Origin: Bog-756 sp963699105 | GTDB lineage: Bacteria; Actinomycetota; Acidimicrobiia; Acidimicrobiales; RAAP-2 | Direction: 5' to 3' | Assembly: GCA_963699105.1 (NCBI GenBank) | Contig: CAVOTI010000001.1 | Coordinates: 248,001 to 312,000, forward strand | Length of the DNA stretch: 64,000 bases | In this document: piece by piece, positions 20,013 to 28,208 of the stretch | Layout of the letters: each line of letters begins with the position of its first letter | Position numbering within the stretch: position 1 is the first letter of the stretch | The notes under the pieces: generated by a model | Told to the model about the DNA's origin: nothing | Seen by the model: only the letters and a program-made list of their open reading frames with translations | The model's database searches: none | Translations under genes and position numbers: made by a program

Positions 20013-22883
20013 TTAGCCCCCCTTGGCCTCGGCCCACGAAGAGCCCCAGGCCATGGCCACCTTGAGCGGCACGCTGAGCTGGGCGGCCCCGGCCATGGCC
20101 TCCTCGGTGAGGGCGGCCGCTGCGTCGGCCTCGTCGGGCACCACGTCGACCAGAACCTCATCGTGAACCTGGAGGACCAGGTCCGAGTCGTAGCCTTCCC
20201 GCTCCAGTCCGGCATCGAGCCTGATCAGCGCCACCTTGAACAGATCGGCGGCCAGGCCCTGGATACCGGCGTTCATGGCCTGGCGCTCGGCAGCCTGGCG
20301 GACCTGGTAGTTGGTCGAGGTCAGGTCGGGAAGAGGTCGCCTGCGTCCGAAGGCGGTGACGGTGTACCCGGCACTCCGCGCCTCGGCCACCGCGTGGTCC
20401 ATGTAGTCGCGGACCGAGGGGAAGGCGGTGAAGAAGGCCAGGAGGATCACCTGCGCCTCCTCCACCGGCACCCCGAGCCGCTGGGAGAGCCCGTAGGCCT
20501 CCATGCCGTAGGCCAAACCGTAGGAGACCATCTTGGCCGTCGACCGTTGGGCCGAGGTCACCTGGTCCCGTTCGACGCCGAACACCTGGGCAGCCACCGT
20601 GCGGTGGATGTCCTCCCCGGCGGCAAAGGCCGCGGTGAGGCCGGCGTCGCCCGACAGGTGGGCGATGGCCCGCAGCTCCACCTGGTCGTAGTCGGCCACC
20701 AACAGCCGGCGGCCGGGCGAGGGCACGAAGGCCTGGCGGAACCGCCTCCCCTCCTCGGTCCGCACCGGGATGTTGTGCAGGTTGGGGCGATCGGAGGACA
20801 GCCGGCCGGTGCGGGCCACCGTCTGGCGGAAGGTGGCGTGGATGCGACCGTCGGGGGCGACCTCGGCGGCCAGGCTCTCGCCGTAGGTGGAGCGGAGCTT
20901 CTCCACCTCGCGATAGCGCAACAGGATGTCGACGATCGGGTGCTGCCCGCGCAGGAGCTCGAGGGTGCGGGCGTCGGTCGAGAACCCGGTCTTGGTCTTG
21001 CGCAGGGGGGTGAGGCCGAGCCGGTCGTAGAGGACGGAGCGGAGCTGGGGCACCGAGTTGACGTTGAAGGGACCGCCGGCCAGCTCGTGCATGGAGGCCT
21101 CCAGCTCGGTGCACTCCTCGGCCAACGAGGCGGCGATGGTCGACAGCACCTTCCGGTCCACCGGGATGCCCACCACCTCCATGCGGGCCAGCACCCGGAC
21201 CAGAGGTTGTTCGATGTCCTGGTACAGCGCATCCTCGGCCACGCCGGCCAGCGCCTCGGTCAACGGGGGCCGCAGGCGGGCGAGGACCAGGGCCAGTCGC
21301 ACCCCGGCCATGCCCCGGGCGTCCAACCCCTGATGGGCCGTCTCCGGTTCGGGCGAGTCGTCGAGGAGCAACACCCCTTGGCCCTTTCCCCCGGTGCCGT
21401 CGTCGACCACCACCCCGAGGTAGCGCGAGGCCAGGTCTCCGAGGCGGTAGCCGTCGGTCGAGGGGTCGAGCAGGTAGGCGCACACCGCGGTGTCCATGAC
21501 CAGGTTGGTGATGTCCACCCCCAGCGGCAGGAGGGAGCGCATCAGCTCTTTGGTGTCGTGACCGATCACGCCGATGCCGCCTTCGGGGCCGAACGCCAGG
21601 GCCAGGGCGGCCAGCACGGCCGGGTCCTCGATCAGGGAGATGTCCGCCCCGGCGGCGCCACCGAGGTGGAGAGCCGGTGGGATGGCTCCGGCTCCGGCTC
21701 CATCGGCCGGCTCGACGGCCAGTGTGAGGCCGGCCAGCGGCGAACGGCCGGGATCTCCGGTCCACCGGGCGAACAGGGCCACGTTGCCCGTCGCCTCCCG
21801 GGCTGTCGCCAACAGCCGTCCCAGCCCGTCGAGGGCGGCGACGGCGTCGGTCGGGACCTCCACCGGCGGTGCGTCCAGCCAGTCGGGCGACCCGTCGGTG
21901 GAGCGCGGAGGTGCGGCGACGATCCCGTCGTCCGACGCGGCACCGGTGCCCGGGGCCGGCGGGCCCAGTCCGCCTTCGTCCATGATCGAAGTGAACCGGG
22001 TCCACAGCGAGCGGAGCTCGAACTCGTCGAAGACGCGCCGGGCCTCTTCGGGATCCCACCCTCCGAGAGTCAGTTGATCGATGTGCACGTCGAGGGGCAC
22101 GTCCCGCACCAGCGGAATGACCTCGGCGTTCATCTCGACCCGCTGGCGGTGGGCGGCCAGGTTCTCCCGCAACTTCGGGGACAGGGCGTCGAGGTGGGCG
22201 TAGAGGGACTCGAGGTCTCCGTATTCGTTGACCAGTTTGGCCGCCGTCTTCTCCCCCACGCCGGGCACGCCCGGCAGGTTGTCCGACGGATCGCCGCGCA
22301 GAGCGGCCAGCAGTGGATACTTGTCGGGGCGGACACCGGTGCGCTCCTCGATGCCGGCCTCGTCGTAGAGGGCGTAGTCGCTGACCCCCCTCCGGTTGTA
22401 CAGCACCCGGATGTAAGGATCCTCGACCAGCTGGTAGGCGTCGCGGTCGCCGGTGACCACCATCACCGGATGTCCCCGGTCCCGGGCTTCGGAGGCGAGG
22501 GTGGCCAACACGTCGTCGGCCTCGAACCCCTCGGCTTCGACCACCGGGATGGCGAGGGAGCCGAGCAAGGACCGGATCATCTCGAACTGGGGCAGGAGGT
22601 CCGGCGGAGTTTCGGAGCGGCCGCCCTTGTACTCCTCGACGATCTCGTCCCTGAAGGTGCCGCCGGGGAGGTCGAAGGCGACGGCCAACCCGGACGGACG
22701 GTGGTCCCGGATCAGATTGACCACCATGGAGGCGAAACCGTGCAGGGCGTTGGTGACCGCTCCGCTGGTGGTGGCGAGGTCGGGGGGGAGGGCGAAGTAG
22801 GCGCGGAAGGCCAGGGACATGCCGTCGAGCAGGATGAGCGGCCCGGTGGTCGGGCCAGTGTCGCTCGGCGGGTCGGTGGCCAT
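20013..22883 (-). CDS. polA: DNA polymerase I
   Basis: 956 aa from ATG 22883. Domains in order: a 5'-3' exonuclease/FEN domain (LILLDGMSLAFRAYFALP, EGFEADDVLATLA, VTGDRDAYQLV, GVPGVGEKTAAKLV), a degenerate 3'-5' exonuclease domain lacking the D-x-E catalytic pair, and a family A polymerase with motif A DYDQVELRAIAHLSGD, motif B STAKMVSYGLAYGM and motif C LQVHDEVLVDV. Tyr replaces the E. coli Phe762 in motif B, as in other actinobacterial Pol I. It acts in Okazaki fragment processing and repair. The ANTAR regulator gene ends 18 bp upstream of this start, so the two may be co-transcribed. Confidence 0.95.
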   Translation of the reverse strand: MATDPPSDTGPTTGPLILLDGMSLAFRAYFALPPDLATTSGAVTNALHGFASMVVNLIRDHRPSGLAVAFDLPGGTFRDEIVEEYKGGRSETPPDLLPQFEMIRSLLGSLAIPVVEAEGFEADDVLATLASEARDRGHPVMVVTGDRDAYQLVEDPYIRVLYNRRGVSDYALYDEAGIEERTGVRPDKYPLLAALRGDPSDNLPGVPGVGEKTAAKLVNEYGDLESLYAHLDALSPKLRENLAAHRQRVEMNAEVIPLVRDVPLDVHIDQLTLGGWDPEEARRVFDEFELRSLWTRFTSIMDEGGLGPPAPGTGAASDDGIVAAPPRSTDGSPDWLDAPPVEVPTDAVAALDGLGRLLATAREATGNVALFARWTGDPGRSPLAGLTLAVEPADGAGAGAIPPALHLGGAAGADISLIEDPAVLAALALAFGPEGGIGVIGHDTKELMRSLLPLGVDITNLVMDTAVCAYLLDPSTDGYRLGDLASRYLGVVVDDGTGGKGQGVLLLDDSPEPETAHQGLDARGMAGVRLALVLARLRPPLTEALAGVAEDALYQDIEQPLVRVLARMEVVGIPVDRKVLSTIAASLAEECTELEASMHELAGGPFNVNSVPQLRSVLYDRLGLTPLRKTKTGFSTDARTLELLRGQHPIVDILLRYREVEKLRSTYGESLAAEVAPDGRIHATFRQTVARTGRLSSDRPNLHNIPVRTEEGRRFRQAFVPSPGRRLLVADYDQVELRAIAHLSGDAGLTAAFAAGEDIHRTVAAQVFGVERDQVTSAQRSTAKMVSYGLAYGMEAYGLSQRLGVPVEEAQVILLAFFTAFPSVRDYMDHAVAEARSAGYTVTAFGRRRPLPDLTSTNYQVRQAAERQAMNAGIQGLAADLFKVALIRLDAGLEREGYDSDLVLQVHDEVLVDVVPDEADAAAALTEEAMAGAAQLSVPLKVAMAWGSSWAEAKGG

Positions 22884-22900
22884 GGCGGAGATCGACCCGC

Positions 22901-23515
22901 CTAGGGTGCCAGCGTGCCCTCGAGCACCTGGCGGGCGATGTCGATCATGCGGGACCTGGTGCCCATGGCCGTCTTCTGGATGAAGCCGAAGGCCTCGGAC
23001 TCGGTCAGGCCCGAGCGCTCCATGAGCACCGCCTTGGCCCCGTCGACCAATCTCCGGGTCTCGAGCTTGTCCTCGGCGCTGGCCGGGTGGGCCTGGCCGT
23101 CGGCTCCGGCGGCCTGGGCGGCCTCGGCGTCGATGGCCCACTCCTGCTCGCACCGGGCCACCGCCTGGTCGATGGCGGGAATCAACTCGATGCGCTGGAA
23201 CGGCTTCACCAGATAGGCGGCGACCCCCGCCTCGCGGGCCTCGTCGATCAGGTTGCGCTGGCTGAAAGCGGTGAGGATCAGGACGGCGGCCTTGATGCCG
23301 AGGTCGCGGATGGCCCTGGCCGCGGCCAGGCCGTCAGATCCGGGCATCTTCACGTCGAGGATCACGAGGTCGGGGTGGTGCTCCCTCACGAGGTCCACCG
23401 CCTCGTCACCCCGGCCCGTCTCCCCGACCACGTCGTACCCCTCGTCCAGCAGGATCTCCTTGAGATCGAGCCGAATGATGGCCTCATCCTCGGCGATGAC
23501 CACACGCCTGGTCAT
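22901..23515 (-). CDS. ANTAR-domain response regulator
   Basis: 204 aa. The N-terminal receiver domain has the acidic pocket (AEDEA), phosphoacceptor Asp54 in DLVILDVKMPG, and the conserved Thr/Lys (LILTAFS, YLVKPF). The C-terminal 60 residues (DGAKAVLMERSGLTESEAFGFIQKTAMGTRSRMIDIARQV) form an ANTAR RNA-binding domain of the AmiR/NasR type, which binds paired hairpins in nascent RNA to prevent termination. No partner kinase is adjacent. It lies directly upstream of polA on the same strand, an arrangement also seen in other actinobacteria for Rv1626-like regulators. I did not find a convincing twin-hairpin ANTAR target in the window. Confidence 0.9.
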   Translation of the reverse strand: MTRRVVIAEDEAIIRLDLKEILLDEGYDVVGETGRGDEAVDLVREHHPDLVILDVKMPGSDGLAAARAIRDLGIKAAVLILTAFSQRNLIDEAREAGVAAYLVKPFQRIELIPAIDQAVARCEQEWAIDAEAAQAAGADGQAHPASAEDKLETRRLVDGAKAVLMERSGLTESEAFGFIQKTAMGTRSRMIDIARQVLEGTLAP

Positions 23516-23612
23516 AGTGACTCAGATCCTTCCGGCTGGAGGGCGGACGACGTCAGGCGACGGTACCCGTTGATGGCCTGCACTGGACCGCCTGCCTGAT
23601 GGGAGCGGACGG

Positions 23613-23906
23613 TCAACCGGGACCGATCACCAGGCGGTCGAGGAGCTCGTCCTGTCGATGTTCGAGCTCGGCGATCTTGGCAATCAGTGATTCCCTTGTC
23701 TGCAGCATGACAGAAGCGTGCCGGCTCGCCTCATCGTGCTCCCTCGAGGACACCGGGGTCTCCGCCACCAGTGCCCGCAGCCGGGTGTCGTCGGCGATCT
23801 CGTTGACCACGACCAACTGTTCGTCGAGGACGGCGAGCTCGGCCCGGGCGCGCACCAGCCGGTCGTGGGCGTCACTGAGGCGGCGTTCGACACTGGCGCG
23901 ATGCAT
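23613..23906 (-). CDS. Small coiled-coil protein of unknown function
   Basis: About 97 aa, almost entirely charged helix: MHRASVERRLSDAHDRLVRARAELAVLDEQLVVVNE followed by SVMLQTRESLIAKIAELEHRQDELLDRLV. The heptad pattern suggests one or two coiled-coil segments. No cysteine pairs, signal peptide or membrane helix. An upstream in-frame ATG at 23927 would add seven residues; neither start has a Shine-Dalgarno. It lies between menC and the ANTAR regulator on the same strand. Codon use resembles its neighbours and the frame is clean, so I take it as a real gene, but I do not recognise the family. Confidence 0.6.
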   Translation of the reverse strand: MHRASVERRLSDAHDRLVRARAELAVLDEQLVVVNEIADDTRLRALVAETPVSSREHDEASRHASVMLQTRESLIAKIAELEHRQDELLDRLVIGPG

Positions 23907-23981
23907 GGGACGGCAATTGCTACGCATGGCGGGAGCCGCCGGTGCACAGACACACCATCTTCGGGTGCGGCCCCGGGACGG

Positions 23982-25205
23982 TCACCGGGTGGGCCGTTCG
24001 TGCCAGGCCCGCCGGGTCGCCGAATTCTCGAGAACGGCCTGCTCAGGTGGCACGCCCATTCCCGAACCCGAAGGGAGGGAGACGTGCAGCGGGGCCGCCG
24101 GTCCCTCCCGGACGAGTGCCGGGGGCGGCACCAGGTCGAGGTCGAGGTAGGAATGGGCCGGACGCAGGTCGCCGGGCCAGCTGAAGCCCGGAAGCGCCCC
24201 CAGGGTGGCGTTTACTCCCCGCCCGTACCCGGACTCGTACATGCCCCCGATCCACAACGGAACGCCGGCGCCGGTGCAGGCCTCGACCACCTCGAGGGCG
24301 GCGCCGAGGCCGCCCAGGCGTGCCGGCTTCACGCACACCACCGAGCAGGCGCCGTCGGCCAGCGCCTGGCGTGCGGCCCGGGGCGAGTCCAGGCTCTCGT
24401 CCAGGCAGATCGGGGTGGTGAGCCGGGTAGCCAGCCGGGCGTGCCCGGCCAGGTCGTGGCGGTCGAGTGGCTGTTCGATGCAGAGCAGTCCGAAGCGGTC
24501 GAGGCCGGCCAGATGGTCGGCGTCCTCCCGGTGGTAGGAGCCGTTGGCATCCACCTGGACCAACAGATCGGGAAAGGCGTCCCTCACCGCTCCGACCGGG
24601 ATCAGGTCCCAGCCCGGACCGATCTTCAGCTTGACGCGGGAGATCCCGTCGGCGACCGCCTCGGCCACCTCGGCCACGAGCTCGCCGACCGTCGGGACTC
24701 GACCCAGTACCGCCCCGATGGCCACGGTGCGCCCCGCCACACCGAGCACGTCGGCCAGCGACCGTCCCTCCGCCCGGAGGTGGGCATCGGCCACCGCCAT
24801 CTCCAGGGCGGCGAAGGCCAGAGGGGCGTCGGGAGCGGCCCGGCGGATCACCTCGAGCCCGGACGGTCCCGGCAATCGGGCCCCGGTTGGCGGAGCCAGG
24901 TCGAACAGGGCGGGAACCAGCGCGTGTTGCAGCAGGCCGAAGGCCCGGTGCACGTCCTCGGAGTCGTAGGCGGTGTCGGCCAAGGCGGCGCATTCGCCCC
25001 AACCCTCCACCGGGGTCGTGCCCCGATGGCCTATGACCTGCACCATCACCAAGGGCCGGCGGCGGTGGACGCCCTTGGCGGTCACGACCGTCCCGTGGAA
25101 CGGCAGCTCGATCATCCACAGTTGCACGGCGAGGAGACCGACCGAGCCCACTGCGCCGATCCGTGCCCAGCGCTCGGACAGCCCGTGAGGAGCGTGGCTG
25201 TCCAT
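23982..25205 (-). CDS. menC: o-Succinylbenzoate synthase (enolase superfamily)
   Basis: 407 aa from ATG 25205. The enolase-superfamily barrel shows the catalytic first Lys pair in RVKLKIGPGWD, metal ligands in VQVDANGSY, CIEQPL and CLDES, and the second catalytic Lys in CVKPARLGGLG. These match OSBS of the MenC type, which dehydrates SHCHC to o-succinylbenzoate in menaquinone synthesis. MenG and MenF lie at the right end of the window, which supports this function over a generic mandelate racemase-like role. The N-terminus has about 30 residues before the capping domain. A TAGGCT hexamer ends 7 nt before the ATG with no Shine-Dalgarno, suggesting a leaderless mRNA. Confidence 0.85.
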   Translation of the reverse strand: MDSHAPHGLSERWARIGAVGSVGLLAVQLWMIELPFHGTVVTAKGVHRRRPLVMVQVIGHRGTTPVEGWGECAALADTAYDSEDVHRAFGLLQHALVPALFDLAPPTGARLPGPSGLEVIRRAAPDAPLAFAALEMAVADAHLRAEGRSLADVLGVAGRTVAIGAVLGRVPTVGELVAEVAEAVADGISRVKLKIGPGWDLIPVGAVRDAFPDLLVQVDANGSYHREDADHLAGLDRFGLLCIEQPLDRHDLAGHARLATRLTTPICLDESLDSPRAARQALADGACSVVCVKPARLGGLGAALEVVEACTGAGVPLWIGGMYESGYGRGVNATLGALPGFSWPGDLRPAHSYLDLDLVPPPALVREGPAAPLHVSLPSGSGMGVPPEQAVLENSATRRAWHERPTR

Positions 25206-25212
25206 CTAGCCG

Positions 25213-25218
25213 AGCCTA
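25213..25218 (-). promoter_or_regulatory. -10 element of menC, leaderless
   Basis: TAGGCT on the minus strand, 7 nt before the menC ATG. It matches the TANNNT pattern found before many starts in this window. Confidence 0.5.
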
Positions 25219-25281
25219 CGGTTTGGAGGGACAGTCACGCTCCTGAGCCGGGCGGACCCGGAGATAGGCTGCGCCTCCGTC

Positions 25282-25364
25282 GCCCGGGTGGCGGAATGGC
25301 AGACGCGATGGACTCAAAATCCATTGTCCGAAAGGGCGTGCGGGTTCGAATCCCGCCCCGGGCA
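25282..25364 (+). tRNA. tRNA-Leu(CAA)
   Basis: 83 nt. The acceptor stem GCCCGGG pairs with CCCGGGC, and the discriminator is A with no encoded CCA. The D-arm starts TGGCGGAATGGCAGACGC; the anticodon stem ATGGA/TCCAT frames the loop CTCAAAA, anticodon CAA, reading UUG. A long variable arm (TGTCCGAAAGGGCGTG) is typical of class II tRNA-Leu. The T-arm is CGGGTTCGAATCCCG. Confidence 0.95.
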
Positions 25365-25777
25365 CGCTTGTGATGTCGCGCGACATGAGCACCTCTGTGG
25401 CGAGACATGGTGGACACCCAGCTCACGCCATGTGTCGGTCTTCGAGATCGGGATCGAGTACAAGGTGGCGCCGCGCCCCACCGCCCCGCAGCTCTGCCTC
25501 CCTCGGCCTTTCACTTCTGGAAATAACATACTAGTAGTATGTTATTTTGGAAAGTGGAAGCCCCGTGTGGTCGTGGTGGGGTGGCGGTGGTGGTGATGGT
25601 GCTCCGGCTGCGAGACGAGCGGAGCGGCCGAGCCTTACGAATGGTCGGTTGAGAGGATCTGGGCGCCCCGGCTACCAGGTGACCCAGCGGTAAGCACTGG
25701 CGGCTCCGCTGCCGTGTCACACTTGTTCGGCCTCGTCAGTCGGCGGTGAATGCGCGCGTTCGAAAAGGAGTCGGTGG
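25365..25777 (+). other. Gene-poor spacer between tRNA-Leu and fabD
   Basis: About 410 bp without a convincing gene; short open frames on both strands have no domain or ribosome-binding support. The middle is notably A+T-richer than the window average and contains the large dyad at 25505-25563. The right end holds the AAGGAG Shine-Dalgarno for fabD at 25765-25770. No tRNA 3'-end duplication, integrase or transposase remnant is visible. Confidence 0.6.
25505..25563. repeat. Large AT-rich dyad (imperfect inverted repeat)
   Basis: Perfect 11-bp arms AAATAACATAC (25521-25531) and GTATGTTATTT (25537-25547) flank a 5-bp centre, TAGTA. About four partly mismatched positions further out, CTTTCACTT (25508-25516) faces AAGTGGAAG (25552-25560) with one G-T pair, sharing the same centre at 25534. 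A GG/CC pair extends the stem to 25505/25563. This could be a transcript hairpin ending the tRNA unit, a regulator-binding dyad, or a small mobile-element remnant. There is no U-tract, so a classical terminator is not certain. Confidence 0.75.
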
Positions 25778-27034
25778 TTGCTGGCCTTTACCTTCCCGGG
25801 ACAGGGATCGCAGCGGTCCGGGATGGGTCACGCCTGGGTCGAGCACCCCTCGTGGGAAGTGGCCTCGGAGGCATCGGAGATCGCCGGGCGCGATCTGACC
25901 GACCTGCTGCTCGAGGCACCCATGGAGGAGCTGACCAAGACGGCGAACGCCCAGTTGGCGACGTTCGTGATGAGCCTGGTGGTCCTGGACGCCGTCGAAC
26001 GACTGGGCCTGTTCCCGGCGGCGTGCGCCGGCCACAGTCTCGGCGAGTACACCGCCCTGGTCGCCTCGGGCGCACTGTCCCTGTCGGACGGGACGCGGCT
26101 GGTGATCGAGCGCGGCGACGCCATGCAGGCTGCAGCAGACGAGCGACCTGGCACCATGGCCGCCCTCATCGGGATCGCCGACGGGGACGCCGAAGCAGCC
26201 TGTCAGCGGGCCGAGGACGAGGTGTGGGTGGCCAACTTCAATGCGCCTGGGCAGGTGGTGATCGCCGGGACGGTGGCCGGGGTTGCCTCGGCCACCGAGA
26301 AGGCGAAGGAGCTCGGCGCCCGAAAAGTCCTGCCCATACCGGTGTCCGGTGCCTTCCACACCCAGCTGATGCTTCCGGCCCGAAAGCGGCTGCGCGAGAC
26401 CCTCGACTCGGTCGAGTTCCACTCGCCCGAGGTCCCGGTGGTGGCCAACGTCGACGCCCGTGTCCACACCGATCCGGCCGAGTGGCCAGGTCTTCTCTCC
26501 TCGCAACTGTGCAGCCCGGTCCGTTGGCGACAGTCACTCGAAGCCCTTTCTGGAAGAGGGGCGTCCTCCATTGTCGAGCTGGGCCCGGGAGGCGTTCTCA
26601 CCGGGATGGTCCGTCGCACCATTCCCGACGTGCGCGGAGTGGCGGTGGCGGTGCCCGCCGATCTCGACAAGTTGATGGACACCGTCGCCGGCTCCGAGGA
26701 GTGGACGGCGTCGGCGCCGGCCCACCAGGGCGAGCACCTCTACACCTCCGAGCGGGTGATCGTGAGTCCCACCCCGGGTGTTTTCGAGCCCGACGTGCAG
26801 CTGGCCGCCCTGGAGACGACGGCTCTGGCCGAGGCGACGGCGGCCCCGGGCAGCGGCGAGGGGACCGAGCCCGGGTCGGTGCTGGCCGTGGGCGACCGGG
26901 TCGGCACCGTGGGTCTCACCGACGTCCGAACGCCCTTCGACGGCATTCTGGTCCGGTGGTTGGCCGTGCGGGGCGAACGGGTGGTCGAGGGGCAGCCGGT
27001 GGCCTGGATCCGCAGCCCGGGAAGTGTGTCATGA
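25778..27034 (+). CDS. fabD: Malonyl-CoA:ACP transacylase with C-terminal biotinyl-like domain
   Basis: 418 aa from a TTG chosen because AAGGAG lies 7 nt upstream and no in-frame ATG or GTG fits. Residues 1-305 are a full FabD: FPGQGSQ at the N-terminus, nucleophile Ser87 in AGHSLGEY, His194 in SGAFHTQL, and ELGPGGVLTGMV. It loads malonate onto ACP. After an Ala/Glu-rich linker, residues about 328-412 resemble a BCCP barrel (SPTPGVF, then VLAVGDRVGTVG, PFDGILVRWLAVRGERVVEGQPVAWI), but the biotin-accepting E-A-M-K-M stretch is replaced by GLTDVRTP. FabD is normally about 310 aa, so the tail is an addition. The stop overlaps the fabG start (ATGA). Confidence 0.88.
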   Translation: MLAFTFPGQGSQRSGMGHAWVEHPSWEVASEASEIAGRDLTDLLLEAPMEELTKTANAQLATFVMSLVVLDAVERLGLFPAACAGHSLGEYTALVASGALSLSDGTRLVIERGDAMQAAADERPGTMAALIGIADGDAEAACQRAEDEVWVANFNAPGQVVIAGTVAGVASATEKAKELGARKVLPIPVSGAFHTQLMLPARKRLRETLDSVEFHSPEVPVVANVDARVHTDPAEWPGLLSSQLCSPVRWRQSLEALSGRGASSIVELGPGGVLTGMVRRTIPDVRGVAVAVPADLDKLMDTVAGSEEWTASAPAHQGEHLYTSERVIVSPTPGVFEPDVQLAALETTALAEATAAPGSGEGTEPGSVLAVGDRVGTVGLTDVRTPFDGILVRWLAVRGERVVEGQPVAWIRSPGSVS

Positions 27035-27777
27035 CCGGCACGGACGAACAGGTGGGGCGGGTGGTGCTGGTCACCGGCGGGTCCCGTGGCATCGGCCTGG
27101 CCTGTGCCCGGTGGTTCCTGGCCCACGGAGACCGCGTGGCGGTGACATCGCGGTCGGGCCAGGTGGACGAGGACCCGGGGGTCGGGCCGGAGCGTTTTTT
27201 GGCGCTGGCCTGCGATGTCACCGATGCCGACCAGGTCAGTTCCGCCTTCGCCGCCATCGAAGAGGCATGGGGTCCGGTCGAGGTGCTGGTGGCGAACGCC
27301 GGAGTCACCCACGACACCCTGGTCCTGCGGATGAGCGACGAGGCGTGGTCGGAGGTCATCGATACCAACCTCACCGGTGTGTTCCGGGTGGCCAAACGGG
27401 CGTTGGCCAAGATGATCCGCCTTCACCGGGGCCGGGTCATCATGGTGTCGTCGGTGGGTGCGTTCATCGGCTCGGTAGGACAGTCGAACTACGCGGCGTC
27501 GAAAGCGGGCCTGGTCGGCATGGCCAGGTCGATGGCCCGTGAGGTGGCCAGTCGGTCCATCACCGTCAACGTAATTGCTCCGGGCCTGGTCGAAACGAAT
27601 ATGCTCGCAGCTCTCGGAGAGGAACATCAGCGTGCGTTCGAAGCCCAGGTGCCCCTGGGTCGGGTGGCCAGGCCGGAAGAGATAGCCGAGGCCATAGGAT
27701 TCATTGCCTCCGAGGAGGCCGGCTACATCACAGGAGCGGTCCTGCCGGTCGACGGTGGACTGGCCATGGGCCTGTGA
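27031..27777 (+). CDS. fabG: 3-oxoacyl-ACP reductase (SDR)
   Basis: 248 aa classical SDR. NADPH motif VTGGSRGIGLACA, DVTDAD cofactor segment, VANAGVTHD, catalytic Ser in VMVSSVGAF-like VIMVSSVGAFIG, and Tyr/Lys in NYAASKAGL; the C-terminus YITGAVLPVDGGLAMGL is typical of FabG. It reduces beta-ketoacyl-ACP in fatty acid elongation. The ATG at 27031 overlaps the fabD stop by four bases, so the two are translationally coupled. FabG occupies the place where FabH sits in the common actinobacterial order fabD-fabH-acpP-fabF. Confidence 0.92.
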   Translation: MTGTDEQVGRVVLVTGGSRGIGLACARWFLAHGDRVAVTSRSGQVDEDPGVGPERFLALACDVTDADQVSSAFAAIEEAWGPVEVLVANAGVTHDTLVLRMSDEAWSEVIDTNLTGVFRVAKRALAKMIRLHRGRVIMVSSVGAFIGSVGQSNYAASKAGLVGMARSMAREVASRSITVNVIAPGLVETNMLAALGEEHQRAFEAQVPLGRVARPEEIAEAIGFIASEEAGYITGAVLPVDGGLAMGL

Positions 27778-27803
27778 CCGGTGGCCCGGTGACCGGTGGC
27801 CCA
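27774..27803 (+). repeat. 15-bp tandem direct repeat after fabG
   Basis: Two near-identical copies of GTGACCGGTGGCCCG follow each other across the fabG stop codon (27774-27788 and 27789-27803; last base differs). More ACCGGT and CCGGTGACG fragments follow to about 27845. It may be part of a folded intergenic structure before acpP; no function is evident. Confidence 0.6.
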
Positions 27804-27968
27804 GTCACACGAGCCGGTGACGCCGGCCGGTACACCGGTGACGGGTGGTGGTGGGACGTGGCATGGTTCGGCACGGTCCGGGGCGGGAACCGATAGACAT
27901 GGCCACGGGATGCAGCGGCGCAGGAGACTCAGTGACCAGACCAGCGACAACGACAAAGGAGCAGTTTC

Positions 27969-28208
27969 GTGAGTGACGACGAGGCATTCGAGAAGTTCAA
28001 GGGATGTGCGGTCGAGGTTCTCCAGGTGCCTGCCGACAAAGTGACCAAGGAGGCCAGATTCGCCGAGGACCTCGATGCTGACAGCCTCGACCTGGTCGAG
28101 CTGGTGATGGCGCTCGAAGAGACGTTCGACGTCTCGGTGGAGGAGACCGAGCTCGAGGGTATCGAGACCATCGGGCAGGCGTTCGACCTGATCAGCGCCA
28201 AGCTCTGA
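27969..28208 (+). CDS. acpP: Acyl carrier protein
   Basis: 79 aa from GTG 27969, with AAAGGAG placed 6 nt upstream. The phosphopantetheine-accepting Ser lies in the DADSLDLVELVMALEE motif, and the acidic composition is typical of ACP. It carries growing acyl chains between FabD, FabG and FabF. The preceding 190 bp spacer separates it from fabG and may hold its own promoter (ACCGATAGACAT around 27890). The fabF start overlaps its stop codon by one base. Confidence 0.95.
   Translation: MSDDEAFEKFKGCAVEVLQVPADKVTKEARFAEDLDADSLDLVELVMALEETFDVSVEETELEGIETIGQAFDLISAKL

Noticed and set aside
25282..25777. Genomic island integrated at tRNA-Leu
   Set aside because: No integrase, no duplicated tRNA 3' end, and housekeeping fab genes follow at once. 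Only the AT-rich dyad remains unusual.
25750..27777. An open frame running through all of fabD into fabG, suggesting a fusion
   Set aside because: Upstream of 27031 it is a low-complexity shadow of fabD. fabG has its own ATG overlapping the fabD stop.
27774..27845. CRISPR-like or VNTR repeat array after fabG
   Set aside because: Only two 15-bp copies plus degenerate ACCGGT fragments, no regular spacers, no cas genes.
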